Shown: positions 46,828 through 59,710 of the stretch, in pieces
Position numbering within the stretch: the stretch's first letter is position 1
How the letters are laid out: each line of letters starts with the position of its first letter
Assembly: GCA_905182995.1 (NCBI GenBank)
Contig: CAJJDP010000010.1
Coordinates: 186,001 to 250,000, forward strand
Direction: 5' to 3'
DNA from: Paramecium octaurelia
Lineage: Eukaryota; Ciliophora; Oligohymenophorea; Peniculida; Parameciidae
Length of the DNA: 64,000 nucleotides
Notes under the pieces: model-generated
The model's input: the letters and a program-made list of their open reading frames with translations, nothing else
Database searches by the model: none
Told to the model about the DNA's origin: nothing
Program-made: the position numbers and the translations under genes

Positions 46828-48595
46828 TCATGCTCTTTCTCTCTTTCTTGGTGCACATTTAACAATATCATCAACTCTCATAATTAATTCAGCTGCTTCA
46901 CTGGCAGCCATCAATGCTTGTTCTTTAACTCTCAAGCATTCTTTAACACCTAGTTCACTCATGCTTCCAATTGTTCCATCTGTCATATTTAAACCACAAT
47001 TTTGATTGCCCTTTTATAATTCGACTTTGAAATTTTATATTAATTCAGCAGAGTCATAACCTTAAATAAATTCCATAAAAATAAATACCTCCATTATCAC
47101 AAATAATAGTTGGAATCTATCTCAGGGCTCTAGCAAATGCTTCAATTGCAAATGCTTGTTTTCCTTATACCTTCTTGGCTTCTTCCTCACAGGCAGCTGC
47201 CATTTACATTTCTGAATTGCCACCTCCCCACACAACTCTTTTGTTTTTGACTGTAGTAATTAAAACACACAAAGCATCATGGATTGATCTATCCACTTCA
47301 TCCAAAATATGTGTACTAGCTCCTCTTAACACAATGGTGCATGCTTCATTCTTCTTGCATCCTGAAAATTTGATCATCTTATAACAGTTATTTAATAATT
47401 TACTTTTTCTTCTCCAATCATAATTTCTTCAATTAAATCACAATGACCTAAGACTTATGCTGCTCTTTCTGGAGCATCGAATGTTGATAAGATTTCAGCT
47501 CCTGTAGCTGCAGCAACTCTTTCCATTCCTTCAAAATCTGCATGTTCTATAACAGTGATTCCAGAATCAGCCAATAATTATTCTGGATAATTGTAAATCA
47601 ATTATCTATTGACAAATACTGTTGGTTAATATTTAAGAATCTTATCAACTTTGTGTTTCATCTTTTCCTTTTCAGCAGCCTCTATTTCTGCAACTTTATC
47701 CATTGAATTGACTTTGACTTTTGTTCCATATATTTTAATTTTGTCATAATCCATAGCAGTATTAGCCACCAAAATTTTAGCATTTTCAATTCTTCTCTTG
47801 CATCCAATAGTAATCTATTTCTTCAAAATGAATCCATCATCCAAATAAGAATCTCTTATTGTTCCTCCTGGAAGTTTTATTATTTGAATATAATCCAAAT
47901 TGGACGATCCCTTTAATCTAAGTACTGCATTCACACATAAATCTGCAAAGTAGTCTCTATCTGAAGTGATTAATTTTGAACTCAATGTAGTTCTGGCAAT
48001 CTTGACTAGATCATCATGAAATTCTTAAGAATTGATATCATTTTCACTAGCTAATCAATATTATACAATTATTTACAAATATCTCTAAGACGCTTTAAGG
48101 CTACATCTCTAGCAATTCTCCATCCAGCTATTACATGTTATGGATGAATTCTTTTTTAAATTAATTTCTCTCCTTCCCGCAATAATTCACCTGCCAATAC
48201 TGCAACTGTTGTAGTCCCATCTCCTACTTCCTCATCCTAAGTCTTGCTGATTTCTATAAGAATCTTTGCTGCTGGATTCTCAACATACATTGACTTCAGA
48301 ATTGTAGCACCATCATTGGTTACAGTAATATGAGTCATTTCTTAACCTGGTCCTGTTGGCTTCAATATTTTATCCTATTAAATTAATTCACAATTCTAAC
48401 CATTCCCTTAGGTCCTAAGGTTGTTTTTACTAGATCTGCAACTGCAATTGCACCTACGAAACTTTACTTGGAATGTTAATAATCAATAATTTACCAATCT
48501 GGCCATTTCCCCTTTATCTTCAGTAGCTTCGTCTTTCAACACTTATGGCAATACGTTCTATGATAACAACAAAGCCTTACTCCAACGATATCCAT
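46828..48595 (-). CDS. CCT2: Chaperonin CCT subunit beta (TCP-1 beta)
   Basis: CCT is the cytosolic two-ring chaperonin that folds tubulin and actin; beta is one of eight subunits. Once about six introns of 23-28 nt are removed the product is about 535 aa, the normal length. Family landmarks: [20 protein letters not shown] at the start, [33 protein letters not shown], the ATPase motif VGDGTT, GGGNSE (late ATP-site region), and the ending ILRVDDIV-like stretch followed by CAPRKRERA. Asp in GDGTT is the catalytic residue. Beta identity rests on the N-terminus and the [11 protein letters not shown] ending. The first intron is 23 or 29 nt; both keep frame. It shares a 47-bp divergent promoter with the GID7-like gene. 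Confidence 0.93.
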
Positions 48596-48642
48596 TATTT
48601 ATGGTCAATTAAAAAAAGAAATTTTTTTTAATCAAATATTAA
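48596..48642. promoter_or_regulatory. 47-bp divergent promoter between CCT-beta and GID7-like gene
   Basis: Start codons at 48593-48595 (minus) and 48643-48645 (plus) are 47 bp apart, with a T8 run in the middle. Two genes with different expected regulation share it. Confidence 0.5.
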
Positions 48643-50349
48643 ATGAACATTAAGGAAGAAAAAATAAAACTAATTCTCTAACTTTTACGATAAATTAAAT
48701 ATGATCAGACTTTCTAGAAACTCTAGGAACAATCATAAATCTAATTAGATCCTTAAAATTTAGAATTGATTACTCAATCAATAAGAAATTAAGACATAGT
48801 ATAATTAGAATAGCTGCTTAATCAATATGTAGATGAATAAACAAAATAGAAATGCATTTTGAAAGTATTAGAGTAAAAATACATTAAACTCCTTAAATTA
48901 CACAATATTTAGGAAGCAATCTAACTATTGAGAAATCAAATAACAATTTATTGTTCAGGTATCTGTTTAAATACCTATATTTAGACGAAGAAATAAAGCA
49001 TCAATATGCTTCTATGATATATCTTCCAGAACTCAAAGTAAAATAAGAATAAGAATTGATAGATGAAATTATATAGTTGTGCTATAAATAAATTGGATTA
49101 ATTGAACCTAATAGATTAGTGACCTTAATACAATAATAACAAGCAAATTAAGTCTTAGATTGTCAATTCCATGTTAAATTAGAATAAAATTACAATATTT
49201 TTAAAGAGCACACATGCAATCCTTAATTAAATATAATAAAGCGGAAGAAAAATATCCTCTTCTGTGTATTTTCAATTAATGGTTAATATAAAGCCTTAGT
49301 TCATGGTCTCTAAATTTACTTATATTAATATGACAACACAAAAAATGAATACTTATAAAATCCTAAGAAAATATCAACTGGGCATATTAGTGCCATTACA
49401 TCAATTATATTCTCACCTTGTAGCAAATATATTGGAACATCTTCACAAGATTTTACAGCATTTGTTTATAACATATAAACAGAAAAAAAGTATAGAATTG
49501 AAGGACACAATACAGTAGTATAAAGTTTAAATTTTGTGTTATGTGATTAATCAAAGAAAAAATAGAAAAATGAATATGATATTTACACTATTTCTATAGA
49601 TGGATGGCTTTATGAATGGAATGAAAATGAAAGGAAGGGAGGATTAAAAATTGAGGAAAAATTGTTGAAATTACACACACATCAATAGAAGGAATTAATG
49701 CTTTTAACTAGTTAAAATAAGATTAGTTTGTATCAATTATATACAAAATAATAAATATCTTAGACTTCAAGTTCTAACAATAATTAGAATTCAGTCGTAG
49801 ATAAAAATTTTAATTTTGTCTTAGTTTGCATATGTGACACTATATCTCAATTGTATTTATATGCAATACCTGAATTATAATTGATCAAAGTATTCCAAAC
49901 CACTTCCAGCTTAAATCCCTTAACTTCTCAATATGATATAGGATGGCTCAATTGTAATTTAATAGCTGCAGGGACTAACAAAGGTGATTTGTTGATTTGG
50001 CACATCCAAAAATCAAGTAGACCAATTGAGTCATATTAAGTAATTAATTAATTGAAAATAGATATCAGATAATGCTAAGGAATTGTCATGTGTGAAGTTT
50101 CACCCTACTAAAAATTAACTCTGGGTGTATTCGCCAAAGGATTCAAGAAAACAACCATCATAATAGCAGTAAACTACTGAGGATTTAAGAGCCCAATTAT
50201 TATAGTCAAGAAATCAATACTAAAGATAATCAGGAGGGATGCAATAGATATTGACTCTTTTATAGATAATTGCTAGATAAGATCAAAATAATAGCATTCG
50301 TTAATCAATGTAGTAAGAAGACAAGGAAAGTAGTGATGAAGATATGTGA
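48643..50349 (+). CDS. LisH-CTLH-WD40 protein, GID7/WDR26-like
   Basis: WDR26/Gid7 is a scaffold and substrate-recruiting subunit of the GID/CTLH ubiquitin ligase. The 552-aa frame has introns at 48959-48984 (26 nt) and 50040-50061 (22 nt). The start MNIKEEKIKLILQLLRQIKY then DQTFQKLQEQSQIQLDP is a LisH motif; IRNQDIVQLEQLLNQ to NIQEAIQLLRNQIT is a CTLH-like helical region. WD40 blades follow: GHISAITSIIFSPCSKYIG with VYN, GHNTVVQSLNF to GWLYEW, DIGWLNCNLIAAGTNKGDLLIW and ELSCVKFHPTKNQLWV. A Gln-rich acidic tail ends SSDEDM. Domain order matches WDR26; a generic LisH-WD40 protein is the alternative. Confidence 0.82.
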
Positions 50350-50750
50350 ATCTAATATATATTAATTATTAATCCATTTTCACAGGAAATTCTGTATTCT
50401 CTTCTACTTCTCTTAGTGGAAGAAAGAAATATCTATAAATTTAGATGACCAAAGCATAAACTAAACACGTAATTTAGAATTAACAATAGATCCTATACTT
50501 TATTCAATGAATTACATAAATTCTGATCTAAATGAGCAGATTAAAAAAACAGCCCTAAACATGTGTTGTATTAAAATAATCTTATCGTAATTACAGGTGG
50601 TTGGGGATTTAGAACAATAATGGAAGCACAGAGTGGATATCATAATGAAATTCTGCATTTGTCGATAATAATAGAATAGATTTAAATAATTTGTAAGTTA
50701 TCTTAATATTAATAATTAAATCATAATAATAAATATTACATATAAAATTT
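50350..50750 (+). other. Kelch-like coding fragment, incomplete
   Basis: The plus-strand stretch NNLIVITGGWGFRT then SGYHNEILHLS (about 50,570-50,670) resembles one kelch blade, with an overlapping open frame starting MNYINSDLNEQIKK. No complete gene could be built. Possibly the 5' part of the following broken gene or a relic. Confidence 0.3.
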
Positions 50751-51559
50751 ATGGGGATCTGTAGTTCATAAGGTTCAAATAAAAAATTAAAAACCGCAAA
50801 CACCATAAACCAAGTAATTTTTGAATATTTATATAACTAAAAGACCTAAAGTTTGGATCCAGATTATTTCAATAACTTCGATCTTTAGAATGAGCCTTTA
50901 ATTATAAACATAAATAAAGAATTTGAAAATATGTACCAGCAGATTCTTAATGTATGCAAATAAATTTATAGTAGATGTCATAAGAACTTGATAAACTTTC
51001 CCAGTTTTTATTATCATGATTTAAAAAAGAAGCAAATATACGATAATAATTATTATTAAATCTTCTTATTTATCGTTTGATTTTCACTTTATGTTTAGAT
51101 ATGAAAGGAATTTTTGTGAAAGCCAATTCACTTAAGAAATGCTCATATAAACATAATAAGATATGTGGCTTACGATTCTTCATTTTTAATTAAACCTTTT
51201 TCATAATATCCAAGCAAGTTCAGAAAGAAAAAAAGGATTCGCAATATGAATCTTAAATTAATGTGTTATTCTATATATCAACTAATATTACAAGTTTTTA
51301 CATATATTAATGTAGAGAAATAAATAAAAAAGAGGATGTTCGAATAATTAGAGATCATATACATGTTATCATAAATTGTTAAAATATGTATATGACCCTA
51401 AGAATAAATATCAAAGAAGATGTACATTTAATAAAATATTTAATTCTACATGATAATATTAGGAATTTTTATTTTTCCTCAGATATTATAATAGTCATCA
51501 TTTTAATAATGTATATTATTTTAAATGTGATAGTTTTAAATCTTTATCAAAATTACTGA
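50751..51559 (+). pseudogene. N-myristoylation-motif protein with frame breaks
   Basis: Begins MGICSSQGSNKKLKTANT: Gly2 plus nearby Cys, the pattern of proteins that are N-myristoylated and palmitoylated. The first frame gives 109 aa, then a TGA (51078-51080); protein-like sequence resumes as RYERNFCESQFTQEM to SERKKG, breaks at a run of seven A (51211-51224 region), and resumes as DSQYESQINVLFYIST to RDHIHVIINCQN, ending TGA 51557-51559. A one-base change in the A run would join the last two parts. No domain recognised. Pseudogene or homopolymer sequencing errors. Confidence 0.45.
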
Positions 51560-51680
51560 TAGACCTGAATTATGAGAGTTAAAGAAGTGCGAATACGTAG
51601 TTTGAATAACAAAGGAATAATAAAATTGATATTCACTCAATGAATATTATAATTAGAATTCATTAAATAAATTTGATGTA

Positions 51681-52407
51681 TCAATTATCAACATAATCAA
51701 GAATGTCAAAAGATTTATTATTATTGCTTGATAACTAAGATTATTTTTAATATTTAATTAGTTAGGTCTTCATCCACTCCTCATCATATTCCTTAGTTTT
51801 GTATTGGCATAATTCTACTCTCAAAGATGTTACCTACTATGAAGAAGGGAAATTACTATTTTATTTAATCTGGCAATTTCATTTTTATAAGACTAAACAG
51901 AATCATTACTTTTGTCATCAATAAGTGAACTATATTTAGAATCCGAAGCCGTTTTTAAAGATGCAGATCTAACTAATTCAGTCTAAGTTTATTCAAACCT
52001 AGATAGTAATTAAAATACATTGATTATAATCTCTGATATTCTTTTTTGCTTTACGAGACTTCCTGCTTCATTTTTTAATTTTGTTACTTCAATTCTTCAA
52101 TGAGTTTTTATGTTTCGAGATCTTCTATTGCGCATAATTCTATTTTCTCAGTGCAATTAAGATAAGAATCCAATTTTTTGTAACTCTTTTGAGAAATGGA
52201 GTCTTTATCATTTTAAATGGTTTGCTTTAATTACAAATTCTGTTGAGTGAGCTTCTCAAATTTTTCTTAAAGAATTTGGTATTTGCTTTATAAATCATAA
52301 TGAACTTCCTCAAACTAATAATAACGCTATAACAATTCTTCTAAGGCTATACATTTAGATGCTAGTTTAGTTTATGGCATTTTCATTAAAGTCTTAAAAG
52401 CTGACAT
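51681..52407 (-). CDS. Coiled-coil protein, 227 aa
   Basis: Introns 51999-52018 (20 nt) and 51834-51856 (23 nt) give a 227-aa frame. Starts MSAFKTLMKMPQTKLASK. About residues 25-125 show continuous heptad-type Leu/Ile/Lys/Glu/Gln pattern (LLQRYYQFEEVHYDLQSKY, KLTQQNLQLKQTIQNDKD), followed by a Ser-rich segment and a second short helix. No enzyme motif. A structural or adaptor protein is likely; identity unknown. The 20-nt intron is among the shortest here. Confidence 0.78.
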
Positions 52408-52485
52408 AAATATTTTAATTATAATTATAATTGTTAGAAATTTGTTACAAGAAAAAGCTTAATCAAAATACAATCAAATAATCAT

Positions 52486-55400
52486 TCAATTCGTATTAAT
52501 TGTTTCTCTTTAAACTTAGTCCATGAGCTTCTCATAATCAGATGGATCTACTGACTTTAAGATCCTCCTTAAAATATACAAAGGCAACCAACTCATTAAC
52601 AAAATCAAGATGACCCAGCCAAAAAAGGGAACATCAATTGTATCCTATACTAATAGTTGTTCAGGAAACAATAATAAAGTCATAAGATAGATCAATACAG
52701 ACAACAAGTTTGACAGAATCATATAGATATGTAGAGACTCTAACTATAAAATTAGAATGATTAGTACTTCTGTAAGTGTCATAGCATATTATGTAAAGAT
52801 CAAACATGTGAATACAGTAGTTTCCAATCTCAAAAAGGCTTGCTTAATCAAAAGTATGGAACAAATCATTATAATGAAGCCTTGGAATACAGCCTTCCAA
52901 ATCCAAATAAGAAATGTCTTTGTATTAAGTAACCTCCCTTGTTGGATTGACTTATAGAGAGGTGGGAATCGCATAGCAATCTCTTGCTTGACATCTTCAT
53001 CATAAATGATACAAAATACAGGAAACATCCTTAAATATAAAAATATTATGATACGTGAAAATAGTGGAATATCCAAACATCAAAAATCCTGAGAACAAAC
53101 TGATTGACAGAAAGTAGAACAAAAACATAAATATAGTTTGTACTGTGGCAATCAGAAGACCTCTATGAAGAATAAATTAAGAGAGCAAAGAACTCCTTTT
53201 GTATGATAATCTCCCATGCCATAACAAAAGTAGATTTAAGGAATTGAATTTTAAGATAGAGAAATCTGATGCTAATGCAGCTTGCTTACCCTCTTTACCT
53301 TCAATTCCTATTCCTACATCACTTGATTATATCATTCCCACATCGTTTCCTCCATCCCCCACTGCTGCTACAACAAGTCCTGAGTATTTCTTAAGGAGTT
53401 CGGTTACTATTGCTTTTTGTGTAGGACAACACCTACAACAAATTACTGAGGGACAATTCATAGCTGCTTTCATAAATTGTTATTCAAATCCATGCAATGC
53501 TTCTTATAAACTGGTTCCATCAATTACCAATACATTATTTGAATTGGCCTCTAAATTTTATAAAATCAGAGACATTTAGATCTATTTAATATTTGGATAA
53601 GTACCTCATCAATAACATCTTTCATAATAATAAAATTCTGTGTAGCATGTTTGAGACCAGATAGAATGGCTATACAGATGGCTGTTTCCATTTTATCACC
53701 TGTTAACATCCAAACATTGATTCCTGCATTCTTCAAGTTTTCGATAGTATGAGATACATCCTTATCTAATATTATTAATTACATCTTATAACTTATCTTC
53801 TACACCTGTAATTCCTATAAATTCCAATTGTTTTTCAAGTTATTCAATCAACTTTTACATCTCCTACTCTCTTTTTTCAATCAATTAGGCAGCCTTTATA
53901 TATTTTTCATTCCAATCTTCATATTCTTTTTGGGATAGTTTTTTATGAGCCAATACAAGTGTTCTCAATCCAACTCTTGCTAGATTCTCTGTTTCCTCAT
54001 CAATATAACTCGAATATTTTTCAGGTAATAACTGTTTGAGTACTACATCTGCACCTTTAACATAAAAGTGAATCTAATTTTAATTGTTCTTTAGAACTAT
54101 CCCCATCCTTTTATTTTCACTTGAAAATGGGAAACTGTTTAATATCTAGTATCTTTCCTTTATTTTTAGTTCTTTTTGCTCAATGTGAATGATGATCTCT
54201 TTATCATCCCTTGATAATATATAGAAACCTTATTGTGCAGCGAATTTAATTAATGCAATTTCATCAGGAGACTAAGCTTAGTAGGTACGATTTCCATATT
54301 CATCATCTACTGGAGTAACATGATGACAAACACTTAGACATGTAAAGAAATCTCTCATTTTCCCACTCTTTTCATTTGGGTATTTAAATTAATCATACAG
54401 GATTTACTTTATTTTAGTCAAATCTTCTTGTTCAATAGTATATTTCTCATTCTCCAAAGAAAATCTCTTAAAAATCATTTCATTTTATGTGAGAGTGCCT
54501 CATTCAATTAATAATTAAATTTACCAGTTTTATCACTTAATAAATACGAAATTCTACCTAAAGATTCAGGTATATTTGAATTCCTTGTAATAGTGCCCTC
54601 AATTTTTGTGTCTCTATTAATTCTAACGGAATAAACTATTTTTGCAAATTCTAAATTGACTCTCATAGAAATCTTGAACTTATTATAATAAATTACTGGA
54701 ATAATGTTACTAACTAAAATCAAATAGCGCATGTACATTTAGAGTACATATTTAAAATCCCTTGGAGGACTGCTAAATAATGTTATTATAACAGCCAAAA
54801 CAATCATAATAAAAAAGGATAACTTACTTAACTTGTCAACTTCAACATCAAAAATTCCCTTCTTAGTTTAAGCCTTCCTTTGATTCATCATCATCTTTGC
54901 TTCATTGCCATTATAGATTACAATCCCATATATTTATCCTACAGCCAATACGCTGTTAGCCCAAACAACATTTTCTAAACTAGTCGATTCTCTAAGTTGT
55001 TTCCCATCCATTTCATTTATTTATACTAAACCCTTAAAACTATTGATATTTTAATGGGGTTCTTCAAACTAAATTAGCCCAGACACTGATGTTAATTAAT
55101 TGTCATCCATGTTTTGAGTTAACTTGACGGATTTTCTCAACTTCCAATCAGTCTCTCCATCCAATTAATCTGTTCGAATAAATGCATTTCCATCCTTGTC
55201 ATCCGTTCTCAATATCAATAAGTCTGCAGGTATTCTTTCATCCTTATTCACTTAAACAATTTGTCCCACTTACAAGTTCCCCGATTTCTTATTCATCAAA
55301 CCTTCTATTGTTAATATTTAATAGAGCTGATTGTTTATTTGTCTGTCTCTTGAATGTCTCAAAATGTCATCATATGCTTCTTTAAACATAGATAAACATA

Positions 55401-55722
55401 AGACTATGGATAATGGACCCACATAATTGATGATAAATCCTAAGATTATAAAACATTATATTTTACCTACTTCTAAAGCAGGTATGAATTAAGTAATAGT
55501 CAATCCCAAAAAGTACAAGTTAAAGAAATGTTAAAATTAATAAAACAAAACGAAAGGGAAAAATGTGAATATAGAGTATTTGCTATTATTGATTTCATTA
55601 CACGCCTTTTTTTGAGAAATCGTCTAATTGAGTATTATTTCCCTGTATTTAATTTCCTTCTTTTCAATTAATGGGTCTAACACAGTTCCTCTTAGTGAGA
55701 TTCCCTCTTCCTCTACTTTCAT
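52486..55722 (-). CDS. P4-ATPase (phospholipid flippase)
   Basis: P4-ATPases move phospholipids to the cytosolic leaflet using ATP. The gene has several introns (for example 54499-54524, which splits the phosphorylation motif) and codes for roughly 1000 aa. Seen in order: [15 protein letters not shown] and [16 protein letters not shown] (first helices), [15 protein letters not shown] (TM4, PISM where many have PISL), phosphorylation motif SDKTGTLTQNEM, CHHVTP and [11 protein letters not shown] (nucleotide domain), VGLRTLVLA, the hinge [20 protein letters not shown], then [11 protein letters not shown] and C-terminal helices ending [15 protein letters not shown] and [23 protein letters not shown]-type TM4 and QSPDE identify subtype P4. 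Partner subunit and substrate are unknown. Confidence 0.93.
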
Positions 55723-56599
55723 GATTCTTCAGAATATTTATATTTAAATTAATGTGTAATACAGACTATTATGATGTGTTGACTCAATTGATATAATTAT
55801 TAATATAAATTGCTTAATTCAAACTCATTCAAAATTAAATGTATAGAACACCAAATCTAAATATTTTAGGTTCCTTTTTTTATTATACAAATCATATCTT
55901 TCAATTCAGTTATTTTAAAAAACTTAATATATGGTATATTAATTCAAATTAGCTTAATATCATACAAATCAAACTAGCATTTGCAATATAATTTGATACT
56001 CTACTAATATATTATAATTGGAGTATTAAGAAACTAAAACAACTATTGTGACCATCCTAAACTTATAATATTATTTTCTTTTTATTCTACTTCTTTTCAA
56101 ACCAATATATTAAGCCCCTAATCCTAATACTACATAAATAGTGTGAAAAATAAAAGGCAATATTAACCACAACTAGATCTTGTTGGGATTAAGATAGAGA
56201 AAGCTTTATAGTTCGAATTTAATTTTGATATAACACTAAATTGATGAATGTATTTGAGAAAAATACTGTTTAATATAATACACTCTAAACTTAATTGATA
56301 AGTCTATTTTCACCTTATTTAATTATCAGTATCTTATTCATCTTCGATACTTAGATTTTCTTATATAATCAGTTGGTTATAGTTTTTAATAAATGATCAA
56401 AGTTAAATGGTTATGGTCTCAATTTACAATTCAAGTCCTAAACTTAAGAATCATCTTGATTTTAATTCTGGTTATGTTATCTTTGGAATTACTCTTTCTC
56501 AAAATCCATAATTGAGAGTATTAATGTTAAAATAAAAAATTGCTTTTAAGAATATCAAATAAAGAAATTATGTTTAAGTATTAAAAAAGGAACACCCAA
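55723..56599. other. Intergenic, AT-rich
   Basis: Divergent spacer of nearly 900 bp. No convincing frame or RNA gene. Confidence 0.5.
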
Positions 56600-58564
56600 A
56601 TGTTTAAAAATAGTTTATAGGGATTCTTGAGTGGATTAGATGTATTTGGATAACCTCCTGTATTGAGAATATTAAAAAAAAGTAAATTCACTACTTCAAC
56701 AGGTTTCTTTTGTACATCAGTGATCACTACTATCTGCATACTATATTTAATTTATTAAATCTTATAATTATACGATCGAAAAAACCCTTTAGTTGTATTT
56801 TCAGAGTATTAAGTGACCGATACTGCTGTAAGATTATTTAATTATTAGAGCCTTTTCCTTTGTTAATGAATAACTTTACAATGGCAATTTCAGTAGCCAA
56901 TTTAAGTCTCAACACTCTTACAACCTTAAATACCCATTTTACTATTACAGTGAAAAACTGTATCAGAGTAAGACTTATTGATGAGTAAACAGGAAAAACT
57001 AGAATTCAGCAGAAGTATCTTTCCATTTTAATATATAAGTTGTACTGAATACCCAACAGAAGCATGCGATGACAAACACTTTGTTACAAATGCTCAGAAA
57101 AATTATTTTTCATCAATCAATTTAGGATATACATAATGTATGAATTCAGAATAATGGAATAATTCACCTCCTGTAATTTTACTCAAATTATATTAGAATT
57201 TATAAGGCCAAATTGCTGGCAAATCATATCAATATATTTCAATCATGGTTTAGCAATGCAAGAATTCTACCTCGTATAATCAATGTGCCCCCATAGAAAG
57301 CATTTAAGAAGAGTTGAAAACTGGTTATTACGTAGTTCATTTGTCAGATAATCTTGTATAAATGAAATAGCCAGGGAATCCATTTTAAGAATACATCTCC
57401 CTCTAATATACAACTATGTCAATCGCAAATTCTAAAACCATAATCCAGAATTTAAAAGTGACTAATGTCATCACTGATAATGGTCTAATTACAGAAGACA
57501 AGTCTGAATCCTCAAATTTAGTTTAGTATACTAATCGTGAATCATAAGAAGGATACAATGATGAATTTTTAGTTCTCCATTACATAACACTTGATCAAAG
57601 ACAAGGAGAATATTCTAGATCTTATGCTAAAGTTCAAGCCATTTTAAGTACAATAGGAGGGCTCTATCAAGTATTATTTTTAAGCATTTATTCTATTTTG
57701 AGCCCTCTTATTTAAAAATTTGTGAATCTATAGATGGCAAATAAACTATTTAGATTTGAGAATGCTAACGATTCTTTTGATGATGATTAAATTGCTTAAG
57801 AGAATTTCATTATTTAATCACCCAAATAATAATCATCTTAACGAGTTTTAGATTTTGACATTAAAAAGTCCTCTTTTTCTAAATCCTTAGGTAGATCTCT
57901 CAAGTCGAAGAACTTCGAAAAAATTTAGGATTCCAAAACTATGAGTGAATATTTGAAGTCTAAGAAGCAGTCTTTAAATTTAACGTTAAGAGATATAATT
58001 ATTATGAGTTTAGGATGCAAGAAAAAAGAAAAAATGCAAATCTAGTATGCAACTGATAAATTTATGTCTAAATTAGATGTCGCATACATCATATCCAAAA
58101 TTTATGAGATTGATAAATTAAAATTGGTATTACTGAATGAAGACCAACTCTAATTATTTAATTATTTACCTAAACCTGTAATTCCCTCTGCATTATTTGG
58201 AGATGATGCAGAAAATAAAATTAAAGAAATTGAAGCAAAAAAGGCTTATCAATTTATATTGCAGGATGAAAAGTCCGATCTCTTAAAACTTTAAGAAGCC
58301 TTTGTATCATTTGCAAAATTGAAAAAGAAAAAAGAATTAACTTAAATTGATAGGAATATAATCGAAATCTTAGATGAAGACATTATTGAATTATTCTATA
58401 CTTTGAATAAAGATCAATCGAAATTAGATTAAATTTTTAATTAGAAGCTTAGTTTAAATCTTCAGGTTTCAGAGCCTGATTTTAAAAAGTCCCATTCGAT
58501 AGCTGATGTTGACTACTCAGATGATTAACCAAATTCTATACCATATTTGAGATCTAGATCTTGA
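56600..58564 (+). CDS. Two-pass membrane protein with large lumenal domain, 638 aa
   Basis: Introns 56828-56850 (23 nt, acceptor TTAGAG) and 56968-56992 (25 nt). N-terminus MFKNSLQGFLSGLDVFGQ, then helix GFFCTSVITTICILYLIYQIL (about 37-57), a ~300-aa extracytoplasmic domain with several Cys and NxS/T sites (LMNNFTMAISVANLSLNT), a second helix ILSTIGGLYQVLFLSIYSIL near residue 350, and a charged cytoplasmic tail of more than 250 aa with acidic and Ser-rich parts. Ciliates have many such two-TM proteins of unknown role; I recognise no catalytic motif. Confidence 0.75.
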
Positions 58565-59298
58565 TAACATTTTCATAAAATAAATTATCAAGGGATTACT
58601 GATATATTTATAATAAATTATCAACTGGTTATTTCAAATTTATTTATTTTTAAATAATATTATTATTGACTTCATTATATATAAAATAGGAGTAGTTGTC
58701 TATTCTAAAAAAATAAAATTACTACATTTAAAACGAAAATAACAATATTAATAATGGTTCCATAATTTTAAGATTTGGACAAATTTATATCTTTAAAATT
58801 TCATTGAATTGCAAGATTTTAAGGTTTTTATATACTAATTTCATTTTATCTAGAATAACAATATTTAAAATAAAAAGAAGTAGTTAAGAAACACAATTTT
58901 TAAAATAATTATAAAATTCTTTTTATTCTTCCTCTGAATTGCAATATTATTAATATAAGAGCATATTTATATTTCATGATATTATAAAATAATTTCTAAG
59001 TTTCTTTGTAAATGATTAAATACTATGAGTGGCATCTCATATAGCATGTCAATAATTCCAATCCACTATCTGCCTATATTAAATTCTATATTAATAATAT
59101 TTGTTATAATCGATAACAGATGTATTATTAAATTATAAAAAGGAATCTAAAAATAAATAAGAAACATAATTAGATGACTCTTTAGTCATTTATAACTTAA
59201 AATTATGATGTATGTTGTTGTGTATAATTAAAATAAATTTGAAAGTTACAGGAATTACTTAAAATTTTCAAAGTATTTAATTAATATAATTAAGAAAA
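58565..59298. other. Intergenic, AT-rich
   Basis: Same-strand spacer of about 730 bp, no supported feature. Confidence 0.5.
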
Positions 59299-59710
59299 AT
59301 GATAAGAATGTTAATGAAAAGATGCTTTACAGTTCAGATAAAAGAATTAGAGGAAGCAGGGAAAGTCATTAAGTTGAATAAACAACACAAGAAAGCTGAA
59401 GTTGAATAATTTACTCCAATTCCAACATCGCCTGTTCTTGGTCCAATAAAAATAGAGGATCCAAAAGTTTCTAATAAAACCTATAGATGGTGTTCATGTG
59501 GTTTAAGTTAGAAATAAGTAAAAGGAATCGTAATTAATTTAGCCCTTATGCGATGGCTCTCATTAAGGAACATCATTTAAGCCATATAGATTTACATTAG
59601 AATAAGAAACCGATTCTTTGGAATTATGTGGATGCAAATTAACCAAAAACGTGCCATTTTGTGACGGATAAACTTGTATAAATCTTAGAAAGTAATCTGG
59701 TTAACCATGA
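59299..59710 (+). CDS. CDGSH iron-sulfur protein (CISD3-like)
   Basis: Proteins of this family bind 2Fe-2S clusters with three Cys and one His per CDGSH motif; CISD3 is the mitochondrial member with two motifs in one chain. The 128-aa product has one 25-nt intron (59518-59542). The basic N-terminus MIRMLMKRCFTVQIKEL fits a mitochondrial targeting sequence. First motif: RWCSCGLSQKQPLCDGSH, complete. Second: LCGCKLTKNVPFCDGQTC, where the expected His is Thr, with a Cys next to it. PYRFTLEQETDSLE between them matches the CISD3 linker. Two motifs plus the short length support CISD3 over CISD1/2, and no membrane helix is present. Confidence 0.9.

Noticed and set aside
53199..53579. 126-codon plus-strand frame
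   Set aside because: It is antisense to the P4-ATPase hinge region (GDGGNDVGM) and is a shadow.
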